Below are positions 21,577 through 34,693 of a stretch of DNA of 64,000 bases, piece by piece (position 1 is the first letter of the stretch; each line of letters begins with the position of its first letter). Position numbers and translations under genes: made by a program. The notes below the pieces were generated by a model, which worked only from the letters and a program-made list of their open reading frames with translations, was not told the origin of the DNA and made no database searches. The stretch is from assembly GCA_022577435.1 (NCBI GenBank), contig JAKOON010000007.1, positions 11,019,426 through 11,083,425 on the forward strand, written 5' to 3'. Origin of the DNA: Embiotoca jacksoni. Its lineage: Eukaryota > Chordata > Actinopteri > Embiotocidae.

Positions 21577-23133
21577 GAATATAAACCTTCAGTGTGAGTT
21601 TGGACTTGAATGAACTCTGAACTGAGGGCCGTTATCACCGATGGATACTGAACCGTGGACTCAAAAATCCAACAGCAAACAGAACATTTAGTATGTGTGG
21701 GGAGCTGAGAAAGCTTGTGGACTTTTCATATTTTTTTTTTTTTTTTAAATCTTGTATAGTCTTAAAATAGATTTTGATTTAAAAAACAGAGTTGTGACAG
21801 TGGTGAAATTTACACGATCTGATCTTAAAACAGTAGCAGCTGTGTAACCATATTTTTGAAGTCACTTATCACAAAAATGTGGTGTAAATCAATGTAAATC
21901 TTTGATCTGCTTGTAGTTAAACAATAATAAAAGAGCGAATTTGTAATTAGATATCATATTTTTTTATTTTCAAACATTTCATTGCATCTGGATGTTTTAC
22001 ATGTTGAAAATATTTTTGCTATAAATTAAATACAGCAGTGTGATGGATGGGGCTGCGTGAAATAAAGTTAAATTATTATTAAAACAGACAAAGTTATTGA
22101 ATATAATATACTATAAAATTATAATATATATAACGTAAAGAAACAGCACCAGAATACATCACTATTCAGGCATTAGTTCTTGTGTTAGTACTTGTACTAA
22201 AAATCTTCAAAATCACAGAATTTACCGGCCACAAGGAAGCAAATGATTAAAAGTTTATTTCGTAAAACTTGTATTCGCTTATGCCAAAGCTCATTAGTCA
22301 TGTTGTGTTGTGACACATTCAGGCTGTGTTTGGGTTTCACTAAAATCATATCACGCTTAAGTAACATTTGTTTATATTCAACGTTAAATGCAACTTTGAG
22401 TTTAGTTTTCAGCCTGAATATAATAAACACCCTCTTGATTATTTACAGTGTATGTCTAAGCTGCACAGAAAGTTGTTAAATTAAAATTTACAGGAGAGCT
22501 TAAACTTAATAAAAGTAAAACACAGTGATTAAAAGAAAACAAAATTGTTGCCAGATTCAAATGTTGCCGTGTGTCTCGGCAGCAAGCAGTAAATCAAAAA
22601 GTTTCACATTCTCAATTTGTACAGGGAATGAAAGACACTAGTGGATATTGCTGATGTTCAGAACATAAATTTGTAACTCTGTATGAAACACTGAGGGGCT
22701 TTTAATGTGAAACGGATACAGGAAGTCTGACCAATTGGTCAACCATGGATGACTTCCACCCTTTTCTCATAAGAGCTCTGTATCTCTGGAGTTCATAAGA
22801 AACGGGAGACAAATGGGTTGCATTCATAGACTGTATGGTTATATTATCTAATTGAATATTTGAAGGGAGCATAAAATCTACAAGCGCTAGACATTTCTGG
22901 GAGGACAAAAGCACTATGATTCATGAATAAGGTGTTCTCAGACGATAGGATTTTTGCAGATGGCAATGTTACATCAACAGGCTGTTTATTGGTAGTAGGG
23001 GTGCTAACGTTAACTTGCTGCTCCCAGCCTGCATTTACTGGTTGGAGAAGCTCTGTGATTATCTGACTCTGTTTGTGCTTCTTTGAGCTCTTTTGAAGTC
23101 AGGCCAGCATTATCGTAAGGCTAATGTGACGTT
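21577..23133. other. Intergenic stretch after the plus-strand pseudogene
   Basis: This is AT-rich, with overlapping short frames on both strands at 22197-22479 and a 70-codon minus frame at 22702-22914. None has a recognisable domain, splice context or independent copy outside the duplication. Confidence 0.45.
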
Positions 23134-24192
23134 AATACAATAAAATGAATATGAACATTGTAAAAGTAATTGAACTATAACTGTGTGTCCATCAGACTAA
23201 ATTTGTACGCAGTGAAAAGGGGCAGAAGATAACTGATAGTGTAATAGAATAAGAGAGGATCTTTGTGGGAAAAGCTGCATATATGGTTTGTATGTTGACA
23301 GCTTTTGTTGCGTGTTGTTTCACTTCCTTCATAGCTGATATTGGTGGGTAATACAAGGATGTCTGCCTCCACCTGCAAGTTCATCTTTCCTGGAAGCAAG
23401 AACCTCCAAAGCAGCGCTGCATCGCTATTTAAATGTCCTACTGATGCTTTGAGATTTCTATTCGGTCTTACCAGTGCTTCAACAGGGCCGGTGTTAACCA
23501 CTACACAGTACTGACACTTCTACATTTAATCTTTAGTTTGCTGTGAATTTGTACTGCATACTGCCACTTCTCTCAAGCTGCCTTCATGCAGGGTGAATAT
23601 GTTTTTTCTTAATGCTGAGTTTTAAGACATGACTTCTTCATTCAAACCTCAAACTGAATTCTCAGATGTTAATGCTTGTTGTGTTCTTTGAAACATTGCA
23701 AAGGAAGCATGAATTCCTCTTATTGGGAACAGCATGACTAGAAATTCCCCGACTCATATTGTGCCTCAAGATATAACTAGTGCATTTATGCTGAGCAGTT
23801 TTTAAAAGTTACTTTTCAGTTTCATTAAACAGACAGTGTGTGGACTAAAAGCGTCTCAGAAATAAAAAAAAATAAAAAAAGGTGCTGGAGACAAGAATCT
23901 TTGCAGAAGTTTTGAAATCATTTCTGAAGTTCTGTTTTTTCAGATTACATGTTAAGTTTAACCAAACAAGGAAAGCTTGTCGTTGCGCTCAGCTATGAAG
24001 GAAGTGAAACAATACGCAACAAAAGCTGTCAACATACAAACCATATATGCAGCTTTTCCAACAAAGATCCTCTCTTATTCTATTACACTATCAGTTATCT
24101 TCTGCCCCTTTTCACTACGTACAAATTTAGTTTGATGGACACACAGTTATAGTTCAATTACTTTTACAATGTTCATGTTCATTTTATTGTTA
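23134..24192. repeat. Foldback repeat: two inverted arms of about 205 bp around a 650-bp spacer
   Basis: The arms at about 23134-23338 and 23989-24192 are near-perfect reverse complements (for example CATATATGGTTTGTATGTTG against CAACATACAAACCATATATG). The spacer is 23339-23988. Open frames over both arms are the two strands of the same repeat and are not taken as genes. In unit 3 the spacer is found in the opposite orientation. Confidence 0.8.
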
Positions 24193-24465
24193 CATTTGTT
24201 TTATTTAAAGTAATATTCGGAGGAAATGAGACAAATACATTATTATAAATATCATAAAAAGAAAAACAAGAGCTTTGAGATTTCAATTCAGTAATAAGTA
24301 CTATTAGTACCCCATACCTATTTTATTGATACTTTATTCATGCAACAGTCACACTGTAAATTGCAGGCTGTAATATAACATGCTGCCGCAGATTTTTACA
24401 CCAAAAGCTAACAGCATTATGTACACTTACACTGAAATGTGTCTTTGTTTGGACTTTAGTTTAGT

Positions 24466-24760
24466 CCGGCAGTGACGGTGGTGCAGTGGTTAGCATTGTC
24501 GCCTCATAGCAAAAAGGTTCCGGGTTCGAATCCGGTCCTGGGCCTTTCTGTGCGGAGTTTGCATGTTCTCCCTGTGCTTGCGTGGGTTCTCTCCGTGTTC
24601 TCTGGCTTCCTCCCATCATCCAAAAACATGCACCTCAGGTCAGGTTACCTGGCGCCGCGCTAGTGGCAGCCTGTTGCAGCAACTCCGCCCTGAGAGCCCC
24701 CCTGCTGTAGCGAAGAAATTTCCCCTCGGGGATTAATAAAGTAAAAAAATAAACAAAAAA
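24466..24760 (+). mobile_element. tRNA-derived SINE
   Basis: A box-A-like TGGTGCAGTGG lies at 24479-24489 and a perfect box B GGTTCGAATCC at 24523-24533, spaced as in a tRNA gene promoter. The body continues CTGTGCGGAGTTTGCATGTT and the 3' end is CCCCTCGGGGATTAATAAAG with an A-rich tail. This head is widespread in fish genomes. It is read as a SINE rather than a tRNA because no cloverleaf closes and the body is long. Confidence 0.75.
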
Positions 24761-25221
24761 CGTTTTCTACAACATAACATATTTACAAGTGTGTTTTCTG
24801 TTCTGTGATCACAGGTGGAGCTGTAGGCATCTGGATGTTTCATCACTGTCCAAAGGTTGTCGTGCACTGAACATTTTAGAAGAAGTCGTTTCTTCTACTC
24901 GAATTATTTCTTTGCAAAAGAAAATCTGATCCCAATTTCACCAAATCTACAACCAGTCTAGCGACAAATGAAAAGAGACAGACTGGTTTACTTGTGATCA
25001 CTGTCGGGTCACAATAAGCTTCCTTTAGGGTTTCTACAGTGATATTAAAACAGAAAGCTCTCAGAGCGTTATATTTGAAATCATGGAGAGCTGCGAAGAT
25101 GGAAACAGAATTTGTGAAGATTAAAACCAGGAGAGAAATTTCACTCTAAACTTAATTTTCCAACCACAAACAGACACAATGCAAATAACAGCAGGTGAAG
25201 AGCGACACTATCAGTGTAGGT
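24761..25221. other. Intergenic stretch below gene 2
   Basis: No gene and no canonical AATAAA on the minus strand was noticed directly after the gene 2 stop. The 3' end of gene 2 (and of gene 3 at 41631-42091) is therefore not located. Confidence 0.4.
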
Positions 25222-25391
25222 TTAAGATGCAGGACTTCTCATTTCAACCATCAAAACCGAGTTGTCTGGCTGGTCTGTCGTTTGTGGGATAGCAGAGCCT
25301 TTAGCTTTTATTTTCTTACAAGCAAAAAATATATGAATCCCAATTAACAAGAGAAAAAAGACGGCCGCTCGCAAACCAAGCAAGTAGTGAT
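25222..25391 (-). CDS. Gene 2 membrane and short-tail exon with intramembrane Arg
   Basis: It starts after acceptor CTCTCAACAG and ends at TAA 25222-25224. The hydrophobic stretch LLGLRAAVFFLLLIGIHIFF holds an Arg near its outer end, followed by CKKIKAKG. The tail (QTTDQPDNSVLMVEMRSPAS) has no tyrosine. Basic residues in the membrane pair with acidic ITAM adaptors (DAP12, FcR gamma) in known activating receptors; pairing here is inference. The same exon is at 42092-42261. Confidence 0.7.
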
Positions 25392-28300
25392 CTGTTGAGA
25401 GACACAAAAATCACAAGTCAAGTTAGAACTGGATTTGATTAATGGAAAGTAAAAATAAAACAAGGTTAATGACACAACATTGAAGTCAGCGAACTCTACG
25501 TGTGTTATTAAGAAGACAGATGAGCAAAGGAGAAAATGACATCAATGAATTCACTGCAGCAGAGTAAGTTTTCACTTACAAAGGTACCATGGACCATCAC
25601 TGCCAGGAGTCACAGTTTCATTGAAGGATGTGATATTAATGGAGGGTGTAAGTGAAACTATGTCAGTCTCCTTACCTGAAGTGACTGTTGTTGATTGAAT
25701 ACACAGGGTGTTATTGGCTGGAAACACCCACTGTGAGATGTTTGTCCCATCCGAGATGCAATTAATGTAAATGAATCCTATGAACAAACACAATATACAA
25801 CAGATGAACAGAGTAATTATAATCATCAGTGTCATAATGATCACATTATTTCTCACTCACCACAGTTCATTATATCCTCTTCTTTGGAGACACTACTGAC
25901 GTGATTCCAGACTTTACAAGCAACACGTCCTGAGACATGTTGTTTCAGAGTGATACTGTTTTCCTCTTTATTTTCAGAGTAGAGCTCAGTGTCTGTCAGT
26001 GCATGTCCACCCAGAGTCCAGCTGTATTGAGGACTGTCCCCTCCCTCAGAGGAGCAGGAAACCTTCATCTCTCCCTGGGACAGACACTCAGAGTCCATCA
26101 GGACAGAGGACAAAGGAGCTGAAAGACATACAAAGGACTTTTGATATTGCAGCAGTATCTTGATCCTTTTTTACAGTTTCTAAAGGCTCAAAATACAGAT
26201 ACATGTAGAGTATGTGATACATAATGTAGATTATCAATACAATGTGAGATTTATATCTATCCATATGACTACATTTCTCTGTATGAAAAAAGTAATTTAC
26301 CTTGAATAGACAAATGTAGAGTCTTTTTCGATGTCAGCCTTGCTTCTAAATCAAAGATTGAAAGTGTGTATTCACTACTGTCTGTCCTGCTGAGTTTATT
26401 GATCCGAAATGTCCCATTACTGGGAGTAAAGACAGATCTGTCTTTTAGAGAATTAGTTATAATTTCATTTTGTTTCCCGCGGAGTATTATCGTGGATTCT
26501 TTCTTCAATTCGTATCTATGTATTTGAGAGGCTCCGTCCATCAGCTGGAGGACCACAGTTCCTCCCAAAGGTCCATAACATTTAGCTGCATACTGTCTGC
26601 CATCACAGTGAGTTTCCACTCCTGTAAAATTTTAAAAACAAAAAGAAACAATTGTGATTCTTCATTTTATACAGAATGAATGATGATGAGAATTAGATGC
26701 AGCAAACACATTAATATTGTAGGTTTGTTGCATCTCTGTGTCTCACAGACCACAGTGGGCACACAGGTTTTCTTTTCTTGTGCAGCAAATGTAAAAACTT
26801 ATTTGTATTGGAGTTGATGTTGGTTTTTTTTACTGCTGTGTTGCTACTTTTTACAAAGTAAAATATCTCATCACTTTTTCCACCACCGCCTGTGATGGGA
26901 AAAAAGTTGTGGTTCAGCTGATGTCATTATTTGGAGGGTGGAAGTGAAACTATGTCAGTCTCCTTACCTGATGTGACAGTTGTTGATTGAATACACAGGG
27001 TGTTATTGGCTGGAAACACCCACTGTGATTTTTCTGTCCCATTGGAGATGCAGTTCATGTAAATGAATCCTATGAACAAACAAACACAATATACAACAGA
27101 TGAACAGAGTAATTATAATCATCAATGTCATAATGATCACATTATTTCTCACTCACCACAGTTCATTATATCCTCTTCTTTGGAGACACTACTGACGTGA
27201 TTCCAGACTTTACAAGCAACACGTCCTGAGACATGTTGTTTCAGAGTGATACTGTTTTCCTCTTTATTTGCAGAGCAGAGCTCAGCGTCTGTCAGTGGAC
27301 GTCCACCCAGAGTCCAGCTGTACTGAGGACTGTCCCCTCCCTCAGAGGAGCAGGAAACCTTCATCTCTCCCTGGGACAGACACTCAGATACTATCAGGAC
27401 AGAGGACACAGGAGCTGAAAGATGCATAGAGGACTTTAGACATTGCAGCAGTATCTTGATCCTTTTTTACAGTTTCTAAAGGCTCAAAATACAGATACAT
27501 ATAGAGTATGTGATACATGATGTAGATTATCAATACAATGTGAGATTTATATCTATCCATGTGACTACATTTCTCAGTCTGAAAAAAATAATTTACCTTG
27601 AATAGACAAATGTAGAGTCTGTTTCGATGTCAGCTTTGCTTCTAAATCAAAGATTGAAAGTGTATATTCACTACTATCTGTCCTGCTGAGTTTATTGATC
27701 CTAAATGTCCCATTACTGGGAGTAAAGACAGATCTGTCTTTTAGAGAAATAGTTATAATTTCATTTTGTTTCCCGTGGAGTATTATCGTGGATTCTTTCT
27801 TCAATTCGTATCGATGTATTTGAGAGGCTCCGTCCATCAGCTGGAGGACCACAGTTCCTCCCAAAGGTCCATAACATTTAGCTGCATACTGTCTGCCATC
27901 ACAGTGAGTTTCCACTCCTGTAAAATTTGAAAAATAAAAAGAAACAATTGTGATCCTTCATTTTATACAGAATGAATGATGCTGAGAATTAGATGCAGCA
28001 AACACATTAATATTGGAGGTTTGCTGCATCTCTGTGTCTCACAGACCACAGTGGGCACACAGGTTTTCCTTTCTTGTGCAGCAAACATAAAAACTTTTTT
28101 GTATTGGAGTTGTTGTTGTTTTTTTACTGCTGTGTTGCTACTTTTTACAAAATAAAATATCTCATCACTTCTTCCACCACTGCCTGTGATGGGAAAAACG
28201 TTGTGGTTCAGCTGATGTCATTATTTGGAGGGTGTAAGTGAAACTATGTCAGTCTCCTTACCTGAAGTGACTGTTGTTGATTGAATACACAGGGTGTTAT

Positions 28301-31300
28301 TGGCTGCAAACACCCACTGTGATATTTCTGTCCCATTGGAGATGCAGTTAATGTAAATGAATCCTATGAAAAAACAAACACAATATACAACAGATGAACA
28401 GAGTAATTATAATCATCAGTGTCATAATGATCACATTATTTCTCACTCACCACAGTTTATTATATCCTCTTCTTTGGAGACACTACTGACGTGATTCCAG
28501 ACTTTACAAGCAACACGTCCTGAGACATGTTGTTTCAGAGTGATACTGTTTTCCTCTTTATTTTCAGAGTAGAGCTCAGCGTCTGTCAGTGCACGTCCAC
28601 CCAGAGTCCAGCTGTACTGAGGACTGTCCCCTCCCTCAGAGGAGCAGGAAACCTTCATCTCTCCCTGGGACAGACACTCAGAGTCCATCAGGACAGAGGA
28701 CAAAGGAGCTGAAAGACATACAAAGGACTTTTGATATTGCAGCAGTATCTTGATCCTTTTTTACAGTTTCTAAAGGCTCAAAATACAGATACATGTAGAG
28801 TATGTGATACATAATGTAGATTATCAATACAATGTGAGATTTATATCTATCCATATGACTACATTTCTCTGTATGAAAAAAGTAATTTACCTTGAATAGA
28901 CAAATGTAGAGTCTTTTTCGATGTCAGCGTTCCGTTTGAATCAAAGATTAAAAGTGTATATTCACTACTGTCTGTCCTGCTGAGTTTATTGATCCGAAAT
29001 GTCCCATTACTGGGAGTAAAGACAGATCTGTCTTTTAGAGAATTAGTTATAATTTCATTTTGTTTCCCGCGGAGTATTATCGTGGATTCTTTCTTCAATT
29101 CGTATCTATGTATTTGAGAGGCTTCGTCCATCAGCTGGAGGACCACAGTTCCTCCCAAAGGTCCATAACATTTAGCTGCATACTGTCTGCCATCACAGTG
29201 AGTTTCCACTCCTGTAAAATTTTAAAAACAAAAAGAAACAATTGTAATTCTTCATTTTATACAGAATGAATGATGATGAGAATTAGATGCAGCAAACACA
29301 TTAATATTGTAGGTTTGTTGCATCTCTGTGTCTCACAGACCACAGTGGGCACACAGGTTTTCTTTTTTTGTGCAGCAAATGTAAAAACTTATTTGTATTG
29401 GAGTTGATGTTGTTTTTTTTTACTGCTGTGTTGCTACTTTTTACAAAGTAAAATATCTCATCACTTTTTACACCACCGCCTGTGATGGGAAAAAAGTTGT
29501 GGTTCAGCTGATGTCATTATTTGGAGGGTGGAAGTGAAACTATGTTAGTCTCCTTACCTGATGTGACAGTTGTTGATTGAATACACAGGGTGTTATTGGC
29601 TGGAAACACCCACTGTGATTTTTCTGTCCCATTGGAGATGCAGTTAATGTAAATGAATCCTACGAGCAAACAAACACAATATACAACAGATGAACAGAGT
29701 AATTACAATCATCAATGTCATAATGATCACATTATTTCTCACTCACCACAGTTCATTATATCCTCTTCTTTGGAGACACTGCTGACGTGATTCCAGACTT
29801 TACAAGCAACACGTCCTGAGACATGTTGTTTCAGAGTGATACTGTTTTCCTCTTTATTTGCAGAGTAGAACTCAGCGTCTGTCAGTGCACGTCCACCCAG
29901 AGTCCAGCTGTACTGAGGACTGTCCCCTCCCTCAGAGGAGCAGGAAACCTTCATCTCTCCCTGGGACAGACACTCAGATACTATCAGGACAGAGGACACA
30001 GGAGCTGAAAGATGCATAGATGACTTTAGACATTGCAGCAGTATCTTGATCCTTTTTTACAGTTTCTAAAGGCTCAAAATACAGATACATGTAGAGTATG
30101 TGATACATAATGTAGATTATCAATACAATGTGAGATTTATAGCTATCCATGTGACTACATTTCTCAGTCTGAAAAAAGTAATTTACCTTGAATAGACAAA
30201 TGTAGAGTCTGTTTCGATGTCAGCTTTGCTTCTAAATCAAAGATTAAAAGTGTATATTCACTACTATCTGTCCTGCTGAGTTTATTGATCCTAAATGTCC
30301 CATTACTGGGAGTAAAGACAGATCTGTCTTTTAGAGAAATAGTTATAATTTCATTTTGTTTCCCGTGGAGTATTATCGTGGATTCTTTCTTCAATTCGTA
30401 TCTATGTATTTGAGAGGCTCCGTCCATCAGCTGGAGGACCACAGTTCCTCCCAAAGGTCCATAACATTGAGCTGCATACTGTCTGCCATCACAGTGAGTT
30501 TCCACTCCTGTAAAATTTGAAAAATAAAAAGAAACAATTGTGATCCTTCATTTTATACAGAATGAATGATGCTGAGAATTAGATGCAGCAAACACATTAA
30601 TATTGGAGGTTTGCTGCATCTCTGTGTCTCACAGACCACAGTGGGCACACAGGTTTTCCTTTCTTGTGCAGCAAACATAAAAACTTTTTTGTATTGGAGT
30701 TGTTGTTGTTTTTTTACTGCTGTGTTGCTAATTTTTACAAAATAAAATATCTCATCACTTTTTCCACCACCGCCTGTGATGGGAAAAAAGTTGTGGTTCA
30801 GCTGATGTCATTATTTGGAGGGTGGAAGTGAAACTATGTCAGTCTCCTTACCTGAAGTGACTGTTGTTGATTGAATACACAGGGTGTTATTGGCTGCAAA
30901 CACCCACTGTGTTATGTCTGTCCCATTGGAGATGCAGTTAATGTAAATGAATCCTACGAAAAAACAAACACAATATACAACAGATGAACAGAGTAATTAT
31001 AATCATCAGTGTCATAATGATCACATTATTTCTCACTCACCACAGTTCATTATATCCTCTTCTTTGGAGACACTGCTGACGTGATTCCAGACTTTACAAG
31101 CAACACGTCCTGAGACATGTTGTTTCAGAGTGATACTGTTTTCCTCTTTATTTGCAGAGCAGAGCTCAGCGTCTGTCAGTGCACGTCCACCCAGAGTCCA
31201 GCTGTACTGAGGACTGTCCCCTCCCTCAGAGGAGCAGGAAACCTTCATCTCTCCCTGGGACAGACACTCAGAGACCACCAGGACAGAGGACACAGGAGCT

Positions 31301-34300
31301 GAAAGACACACAGAAGAGTTTTGATATTGCAGCAGTACCTTGATCCTTTTTTACAGTTTCCAAAGGCTCAAAATACAGATACATGTAGAGCAGGGGTCTC
31401 AAACTTAATTTACTCGGGGGCCGCTGGAGGCAGAGTCTGGGTGAGGCTGGGCCGCATCGGGTGTTCCACAAGAAAAGCTTTGTTAAAAAAATTCTAATCT
31501 TCTCAAATGTCTTTATTTTTATTTTTTTAACACAAAATAAGATGAAAAAATAAATAAACAAATTAAGAATTAATAAGTAAATAAATCAGTAATAAATAAA
31601 ATAATAATAATTAGATTTCTCTAGTCAGCAACTATGTGTGGTTTCTTCAGTCTTCTATATCTGCTGTATTCAGATTTAAACGTCTTTATTAACAGTTCAT
31701 TAACCTCAATGGGTTCTTCTGAACATGAATTGTCCTGAACATGAATGGAACATTGAAGAACATGAACTCTTCTTCTGAACATGGCTTCTCTTGCCTACTC
31801 CTTGCTGCTGGAGACCTGGCAGCGCTTCCTCTCGCATAGCTGAGCCCCATTTGTCTTGAGGGAGGAAGCAGTTGAGACCCTCAGTATGGCTTGAAGATGA
31901 TCATCAGTAAGTCTGGACCTGTACTTGGACTTATTGAAGTTCTTGGTGGAGAAGAGCTTTTTGCACAAGTATGTGCTCCCAAAAAGGCACATGGTCTGCT
32001 TGAACACTCGGGAAAGCTCAGGGAAGCTGGGGGTCAATTCTCTCAAAAATTGCCCAAGCTTGTCTGCTTTTCCACTCACCTCCCTGAACTTGGCTTTGAG
32101 GTCAGAGTTGCACTGCAGGTCAATGAGCTCCATTTGAAGCACAGGAGGGGCATCTTGCACATCAAAGGAGAAGGGGTCCGCAAAAATGTGAAATGTGGCT
32201 CTGAAGTCTGCAAATCTGTAATCAAATTCCTCCTGTCGCTTCAAAATGGCATCAACATACTTCTCACCACTGAATGGTGTGCCTGCATCCACGAGTGCCT
32301 TGCATGCTGGGAAATGGCAAAGGTTTGTCTGAGAGAGCTGGGCTTTCCATAACACAAGTTTTGTGGAGAATGCTCTCACGTCGTCATAGGCAGCACTGAC
32401 GAGTTGCCCCTGGCCTTGTAAACTCTTGTTCAGTACATTAAGCTCATGTGTGATATCAACAAGAAAAGCTAAGTCCATGAGCCATTTGGGATCACTTAGC
32501 ACAGGAACAGCCACCCCATCCTTCTCCATGAAGGCTTTCACTTCTGCTCTCAACTCAAAAAATCTCTTCAAGGCGTTTCCCTGCTGAGCCAACGTACCTC
32601 GGTGAAGTAGAGCACAGAACCTTCGGTGCTTTAAGCCCCTGGATCTGATTTGGTTGATGCATTTCACAACGACAGACATCACATTGTCAAACTTCAGGCA
32701 TTTGCTGCAAAGGGCCTGCTGATGGATAATGCAGTGCAGAGCAATGGCCTCCTTCACACCCTCCTCTTCCAGTTTTTTTTGAACAAGTGCCACCAGTCCA
32801 TTTTTCCTCCCTGTCATTGATGGCGCTCCATCGCTTGTTATTCCAACAAACCTCTTCCATGGCAAACCGGCATTCTCAATGGCATCACACCGCTGGTGAA
32901 ATATCTCCTGAGCGGTGGTCTGGCCATGCATTGGGATTACTGTGAGCAACTCCTCTATCACTTCAAAATTGTCATCGATACCACGGACATACATTGCGAG
33001 CTGGGCGGTGTCTCTGATGTCTGTGGTCTCATCAAGAGCGACTGAGTATACACTGAAATATTTGGCTTTCTCACACAGTTGATCATAAATGTTACTTGAC
33101 AGGTCAGAAATGCGCTCTGCTACGGTGTTGGCAGGAAGGCTGATGTTGCTAAACTGACCTTTCTTTTCCGGACAGACTACACTTGCAGCCTGTCATATGC
33201 ACTTTTTGACGAATTCACCTTCTGTGAACGGCTTTCCCGCCTTAGCAATCATCTCACTAACCACGTAGCGAGCTTCGACTGCTGCATTATTCTCTTTGGT
33301 TGCTTTCTTGAAGAAATCTTGTTGCCTCAGTAGACATGTTTTAAGATTTGCAACCCGGTTGGCTCTCTCATCTCCCTGGTATTTTGCATACTCCTCAGCA
33401 TGTCTAGTTGTGTAATGACGTTTCAAATTGTATTCCTTGTGCACCGCAACTTTCTCTGTGCAAATAAGACACGTCGGGGTGCCCCTGTGCTCAACAAAGA
33501 AATATTGCATCTCCCACTTTTCCTGGGATTGTCTGTGCTCATCACCAACCTTTCTCTTCACTGCAGGCTTTGAAAAAGACATGTTTGGGGCTGTGGAATA
33601 TATTTTAATTCCACTTGGTGTCACTGTCGTGTTTAGCCGTGTTTATGACATCATATAGAAATAGATGTAGTGTTCATCGTGTGAGGCAATGCAAACAAAA
33701 AAATAATGACCCCCAAATAACGGTGCGACCCTATAATTAATCCGGGTTATCGGGGACTGTTATTGCCGACGGACAGGTGTCGGTATGTGACTGCAGACCA
33801 CGTTAGACTACATTATTTCCTTTCTTTTATCTCGCCGCGTACGCATCACGTTGATTTATTTTGTCAGAGAGAGACATATATACGTATAATGTCCCGCTGG
33901 GCAGCAACTTAAAAACTTGTTTTTGGAAGTGTTGTGAACGCAGCGCGCTGGGACGGATGTCCGCGTTTGCCGAATAGAAACGAGGCAGCCAGCCAGGCCC
34001 GGAAGAAAACTCTCCATGGCAACGCTGCTGTCACTTTCAGTCATTGTGAAATGTTTCTCTGCTTGCATCGAGCCCGGTCGATGTCCCGCCCCCGAGAGCC
34101 ATATACCCACCGTGATTGGTCGGTTCGTTCAGCTCCGCACACAACACTGGAAAGTGCCATTCATATAAAACTCGCGGGCCGCACTAACATTAAACTTTCA
34201 TATTAAGGTGGGGGCCACAAAATATCGTCTCGCGGGCCGCAAATGGCCCGCGGGCCGCGAGTTTGAGACCCCTGATGTAGAGTATGTGATACATAATGTA

Positions 34301-34693
34301 GATTATCAATACAATGTGAGATTTATATCTATCCGTATGACAAAATTTCTCTGTATGAAAAAAGTAATTTACCTTGAATAGACAAATGTAGAGTCTTTTT
34401 CGATGTCAGCGTTCTGTTTGAATCAAATATTAAAAGTGTATATTCACTACTGTCTGTCCTGCTGAGTTTATTGATCCTAAATGTCCCATTACTGGGAGTA
34501 AAGACAGATCTGTCTTTTAGAGAATTAGTTATAATTTCATTTTGTTTCCCGTGGAGTATTATCGTGGATTCATTCTTCCATTCGTATCTATGTATTTGAG
34601 AGGCTCCGTCCATCAGCTGGAGGACCACAGTTCCTCCCAAAGGTCCATAACATTGAGCTGCATACTGTCTGCCATCACAGTGAGTTTCCACTC
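25222..34693 (-). CDS. Ten-Ig-domain receptor with charged membrane segment, leader missing (gene 2)
   Basis: Exons, 5' to 3': V1 34373-34693; C1 31041-31298; linker 30852-30953; V2 30187-30507; C2 29747-30004; linker 29558-29659; V3 28891-29211; C3 28451-28708; linker 28262-28363; V4 27597-27917; C4 27157-27414; linker 26968-27069; V5 26301-26621; C5 25861-26118; linker 25676-25777 or 25580-25777; membrane/tail 25222-25391. All are open and phase 1. The leader exon is absent because the tandem-duplication junction at about 35490 falls between it and V1. Expression would need a borrowed 5' end; otherwise this is an intact-looking but headless copy. The membrane segment carries Arg, as in activating receptors. 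Confidence 0.6.
25580..26621 (-). CDS. Gene 2 module 5 (V5, C5, linker with two possible donors)
   Basis: V5 is 26301-26621, C5 is 25861-26118 and the linker starts at 25777. Both the short donor (TTCAG|gtaagg at 25676) and the long donor (CCTTT|gtaagt at 25580) are intact and both leave phase 1, so forms with and without a 32-residue stalk are possible. V5 is mosaic: its first part is RGKQ / NSLKD type, its end FDLEARL / SKKT. C5 reads GGHALTDTEL. Confidence 0.65.
26968..27917 (-). CDS. Gene 2 module 4
   Basis: V4 is 27597-27917, C4 is 27157-27414 and the linker is 26968-27069. V4 is of the ISLKD / FDLEAKL type. C4 reads GGRPLTDAELCSANK, with Cys as in C1. The linker has FIYMNC instead of FIYINC. 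Confidence 0.65.
28262..29211 (-). CDS. Gene 2 module 3
   Basis: V3 is 28891-29211, C3 is 28451-28708 and the linker is 28262-28363. The protein is the same as module 3 of gene 1 (MDEASQ, FDSNGTL, LMDSEC, IINCG). Confidence 0.65.
29558..30507 (-). CDS. Gene 2 module 2
   Basis: V2 is 30187-30507, C2 is 29747-30004 and the linker is 29558-29659. It is as module 2 of gene 1 but reads LLIFDLEAKL where gene 1 has LSIFDLEAKL. Confidence 0.65.
30852..34693 (-). CDS. Gene 2 module 1, split by hAT copy 2
   Basis: V1 is 34373-34693 (with YEWKN), C1 is 31041-31298 and the linker is 30852-30953. V1 is the first coding exon left in this copy. Confidence 0.65.
31391..34274 (-). mobile_element. hAT DNA transposon, copy 2 (2884 bp)
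   Basis: It has the same 15-bp termini as copy 1 and the same flanking duplication ATGTAGAG at 31383-31390 and 34275-34282. Equal length, equal target duplication and equal place in the host intron show that it was carried here by segmental duplication and did not insert independently. Confidence 0.92.
31795..33582 (-). pseudogene. hAT transposase with internal stop (copy 2)
   Basis: The layout is the same as copy 1: ATG 33582, TGA at 33193-33195 (codon 130), TAG at 31795. Differences noticed from copy 1 are GRKNGL and VQKKLEE in place of GRKTGL and VQNKLEE, and IAKAGKP in place of IAKVGKP. Confidence 0.85.

Noticed and set aside
23175..24152. Matching frames on opposite strands containing SYEGSETTRNKSCQ-like sequence
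   Set aside because: They are the two arms of an inverted repeat; there is no leader, splice context or known domain.
24466..24545. Possible tRNA gene
   Set aside because: Box A and box B are present, but no acceptor-stem pairing closes and the sequence continues as a SINE with a retroelement 3' tail.
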